From: an uncultured Desulfovibrionaceae bacterium
GTDB lineage: Bacteria; Desulfobacterota; Desulfovibrionia; Desulfovibrionales; Desulfovibrionaceae
DNA length: 7,818 bases
Assembly: GCA_947037905.1 (NCBI GenBank)
Contig: CAMQUX010000061.1
Coordinates: 1-7,818 of the forward strand
Reading direction: 5' to 3'
Below the pieces are notes generated by a model. That model was given only the letters and a program-made list of their open reading frames with translations. It made no database searches and had not been told where the DNA came from. Shown here piece after piece: positions 6,287-7,818 of the stretch. The position numbers and the translations under genes are program-made. How positions within the stretch are numbered: position 1 is the stretch's first letter; each line of letters begins with the position of its first letter.

Positions 6287-7006
6287 ATGGAAAAATTAGT
6301 AGTTATCACAGGTGCAAGCTCTGGTATAGGAGCGGCTATTGCAAAACTAATGGTAGAAAAAGGGCATCCAGTACTTTTACTTTCTCGTAGAGTTGATGAA
6401 ATGGAAAAATTAGGCTTAAAGAACTCATTGTGTAAATCAGTAGATGTTTGTGATTTAGGTGCAGTAAAAACTGCCATCGAAGAAGCAGAAAAAGCTTATG
6501 GTAAAGTAGATTTACTTGTTAATAGTGCAGGTGTAATGCTTTTAGATAACCCATATGAGCAAGATTTTGCAGAATGGGAACAGATGATAGATGTAAATAT
6601 CAAAGGTATATTAACAGGTACTAATATTGTTTTAAAAGATATGGTAAAACGAAACGAAGGTACAATAATTAACATAAGCTCAATAGCAGGGCGTAAAACA
6701 TTTGATACGCATTCTGTATACTGCGGAACTAAATTTGCAGTGCATGCTATAACAGAAAGCATGCGTAAGGAAGTTTCTGCAAGTAATGTACGCTTTATTG
6801 TTATTTCTCCTGGTGTTGTTGAAACTCCTTTATTATCACATACATCAAATGATAATATTAAAAGTAACTACAATGAATGGAAAAAAACAATCGAAGGTGG
6901 CTTAGATGCAAGTAAAATTGCAGAATGTGTCAGCTTTGCATATCATCAACCACAAGGTGTTTGTATTCGTGAGATTGTTATTGCTAAAACAAAACAAGCA
7001 GATTAG
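6287..7006 (+). CDS. Short-chain dehydrogenase/reductase (SDR), classical type, substrate unknown
   Basis: The 239-residue product is a classical SDR, a single Rossmann-fold domain that oxidises or reduces an alcohol/carbonyl with NAD(P). The cofactor motif TGASSGIG is at residues 8-15, NSAG at 79-82, the structural Asn in VNIKG (N104), the catalytic Ser in NISSIAG (S132), and the Tyr/Lys pair in YCGTK (Y145, K149). PGVVETPL (175-182) follows in the usual place. Two arginines after the second strand (SRR, 33-35) favour NADP(H). The end, CIREIVIAKTKQ, resembles YdfG-like SDRs (serine/3-hydroxy acid dehydrogenases and broad-specificity carbonyl reductases), but the substrate cannot be read from the sequence. 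The ATG has AGGAG six bases upstream. It is monocistronic, with terminators on both sides. Confidence 0.92.
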   Translation: MEKLVVITGASSGIGAAIAKLMVEKGHPVLLLSRRVDEMEKLGLKNSLCKSVDVCDLGAVKTAIEEAEKAYGKVDLLVNSAGVMLLDNPYEQDFAEWEQMIDVNIKGILTGTNIVLKDMVKRNEGTIINISSIAGRKTFDTHSVYCGTKFAVHAITESMRKEVSASNVRFIVISPGVVETPLLSHTSNDNIKSNYNEWKKTIEGGLDASKIAECVSFAYHQPQGVCIREIVIAKTKQAD

Positions 7007-7090
7007 TAATTTATTTTTATTTAAATAAAACGAATAGATTCTATAGTAATCATACAAATTAATTTTTGTAGTATGATAATAGTTTTGCGC

Positions 7091-7179
7091 TATAATGATG
7101 ATTTTCTAGTATAGTGATAGGCTTGTATCAGTAAAATAAAAAAGAGTTTCCAAATATTTGGAAACTCTTTTTTATTTTA
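7091..7179 (+). other. Promoter-like box followed by hairpin and terminator; possible small RNA
   Basis: TATAAT at 7091-7096 is preceded at 19 bases by TTGTAG (7066-7071). A transcript starting near 7103 would carry a small hairpin (TGATA-GGCTTG-TATCA, 7115-7130) and end at the palindrome 7132-7179. That makes a plausible 75-80-base RNA, but AT-rich sequence yields such boxes by chance and nothing further supports it. Confidence 0.15.
7132..7179. terminator. Bidirectional terminator: perfect 48-base palindrome between convergent genes
   Basis: The 24 bases at 7132-7155 are the exact reverse complement of 7156-7179. The core is GAGTTTCCAAA/TTTGGAAACTC, flanked by an A-run on the left and TTTTTTATTTTA on the right, so either strand gives a hairpin followed by U's. 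It serves the dehydrogenase gene from the left and could stop tenA transcripts from the right, although it lies about 245 bases past the tenA stop. In the 125 bases between the dehydrogenase stop and this site there are also a 16-base AT palindrome (7015-7030) and a weaker bulged stem-loop (about 7041-7083). Confidence 0.9.
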
Positions 7180-7424
7180 TAAATGCTTTAATTAGTGTGC
7201 TTTATTCAGTAGCTATTTCGAGTATTTTTGTAGTTTTTTGTTTTTACTTGCTTAGTGTTTAATTCTTGCTAGAGTACCCTTGTTTCTATTTGGCTAGTAT
7301 TTTTTTCTGCTAAAGTGCTTGCATTTCTATTTGGTTAGTATTCAAAACAAATGTAATTTTTTGCTAGGTTTTATTTATTAAGTTCTATCTAAGAACTTTT
7401 ATTTGTTAAATAAAATTAAAATTA
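7180..7424. repeat. Gene-free stretch with degenerate repeats beside tenA
   Basis: With 7007-7179 this makes a 418-base gap without a clear gene. Two imperfect 36-base copies lie at 7266-7301 and 7307-7342, sharing TTTCTATTTGG(C/T)TAGTATT, with about 27 of 36 positions matching. A TTG-(G)-CTAG-like element recurs at 7248, 7266, 7290, 7307, 7331 and 7361. Read on the minus strand, downstream of tenA, the copies give peptide-like text (NTNQIEMQAL, NTSQIETRVL, NTKQVKTK) interrupted by TAG codons at equivalent places and by a seven-A run that breaks the frame. A small 7-base-pair hairpin (7380-7398) lies just past the tenA stop. I see no other gene or RNA here. Confidence 0.5.
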
Positions 7425-7818
7425 TTATACTTTTTCACATTGTAGATTGTAGGCATCTTCCCAGAAGGTATATTCTAAAAATAAACCAGTTCGGAAGACT
7501 TTTCTCATTTCCTCTTTATAACACGGATACTGCTCAGCTAAAACATCAAAGGCTTTTATTTGTTCTTTTAGAGAATCTTGCACTTCTTTTGCACAATTTG
7601 CAGCGAACCAGTACTGGTACTTTGCATTAACGAATGTTTTTTGCAAGAATATTTCACCTATATGTACGTATAACCACGGACAAGGGAGAAGGCTTGCATA
7701 ACCTATGGCAATAGGTTTTGTGGACGCATTATGCAGATTGAAATGCGTATAATTTCTGTACGCAGGTGTGAGCAGGTACGTTTCTTTATAATGGGCTAGA
7801 GTTGTATATTCTTGATGC
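7425..7818 (-). CDS. tenA: TenA-family thiaminase II / aminopyrimidine aminohydrolase (5' end outside window)
   Basis: Minus-strand frame, open from the window edge to a TAA at 7425-7427, giving the last 130 residues of a family that is usually about 220-235 long. An internal Met codon at 7646 is not the start, because clear family sequence precedes it. TenA proteins hydrolyse 4-amino-5-aminomethyl-2-methylpyrimidine to the hydroxymethyl form, salvaging thiamine breakdown products, and can cleave thiamine. Diagnostic sequence is YASLLPCPWLYVHIGE, in which the Cys corresponds to the catalytic Cys135 of B. subtilis TenA. Next come YQYWF and the C-terminal FLEYTFWEDAYN, whose Glu matches catalytic Glu205. 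The gene converges on the dehydrogenase gene. Its promoter, and any TPP riboswitch, would lie beyond the window. Members of the TenA_E subgroup lacking this Cys are excluded by the LLPC motif. Confidence 0.88.
   Translation of the reverse strand, partial: HQEYTTLAHYKETYLLTPAYRNYTHFNLHNASTKPIAIGYASLLPCPWLYVHIGEIFLQKTFVNAKYQYWFAANCAKEVQDSLKEQIKAFDVLAEQYPCYKEEMRKVFRTGLFLEYTFWEDAYNLQCEKV

Noticed and set aside
7380..7398. Terminator hairpin directly after tenA
   Set aside because: The stem is only seven pairs and AT-rich, and on the tenA strand it is followed by A's rather than a T-run.
7180..7424. Recoding of TAG as a sense codon, suggested by TAG recurring at equivalent points in the minus-strand repeats
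   Set aside because: tpiA, secG and the SDR gene all end at TAG at their natural family lengths, so TAG is a normal stop here.
7425..7646. Complete 73-residue minus-strand protein starting at 7646
   Set aside because: The frame stays open to the window edge and the upstream residues contain the TenA LLPCPW motif, so the Met is internal.

Overview
This is an AT-rich stretch of bacterial chromosome that reads as ordinary housekeeping DNA, flanked by repetitive and partly decayed sequence. A dedicated glutaminyl-tRNA synthetase and a two-helix SecG point to a Gram-negative, proteobacteria-like organism. The low GC content and the decaying coding remnants would suit a host-associated lineage. 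Some phosphoglycerate kinase motifs (HAGKP in place of HLGRP) recall Desulfovibrio-type enzymes. That placement is a guess from memory, and I cannot name the species.

Layout, left to right. Positions 1-909 are the 3' end of a plus-strand gene that starts before the window. It is open in one frame with no start codon, and encodes a very basic, low-complexity tail built of nested repeats. Recognisable copies of the repeat continue in the same frame for about 110 bases past the stop, so the gene was probably once longer. Next comes glnS (1151-2896) with its own likely promoter, then a 171-base gap holding a possible terminator and a short open stretch whose stop overlaps the start of rimI (3068-3523). 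After an 81-base gap with a promoter-like site comes a tight cluster: pgk (3605-4807) and tpiA (4804-5556), which overlap by ATGA, then secG (5593-6021), closed by a strong hairpin. A short-chain dehydrogenase gene (6287-7006) has its own leader with four 9-base repeats. A perfect 48-base palindrome (7132-7179) lies between it and the convergent minus-strand tenA-like gene (7425 to the window end, 5' part missing). The space between that palindrome and tenA carries a degenerate repeat family.

Functionally, pgk and tpiA are core glycolysis/gluconeogenesis enzymes, co-transcribed with the translocon subunit gene secG. glnS charges tRNA-Gln, rimI acetylates protein N-termini, and the tenA product salvages thiamine pyrimidine. 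I see no CRISPR array, tRNA, rRNA, insertion sequence or phage gene. The most notable features are the repeat-built basic tail with its nonsense-truncated 3' end and the repeat family beside tenA; the proteins themselves are conventional.
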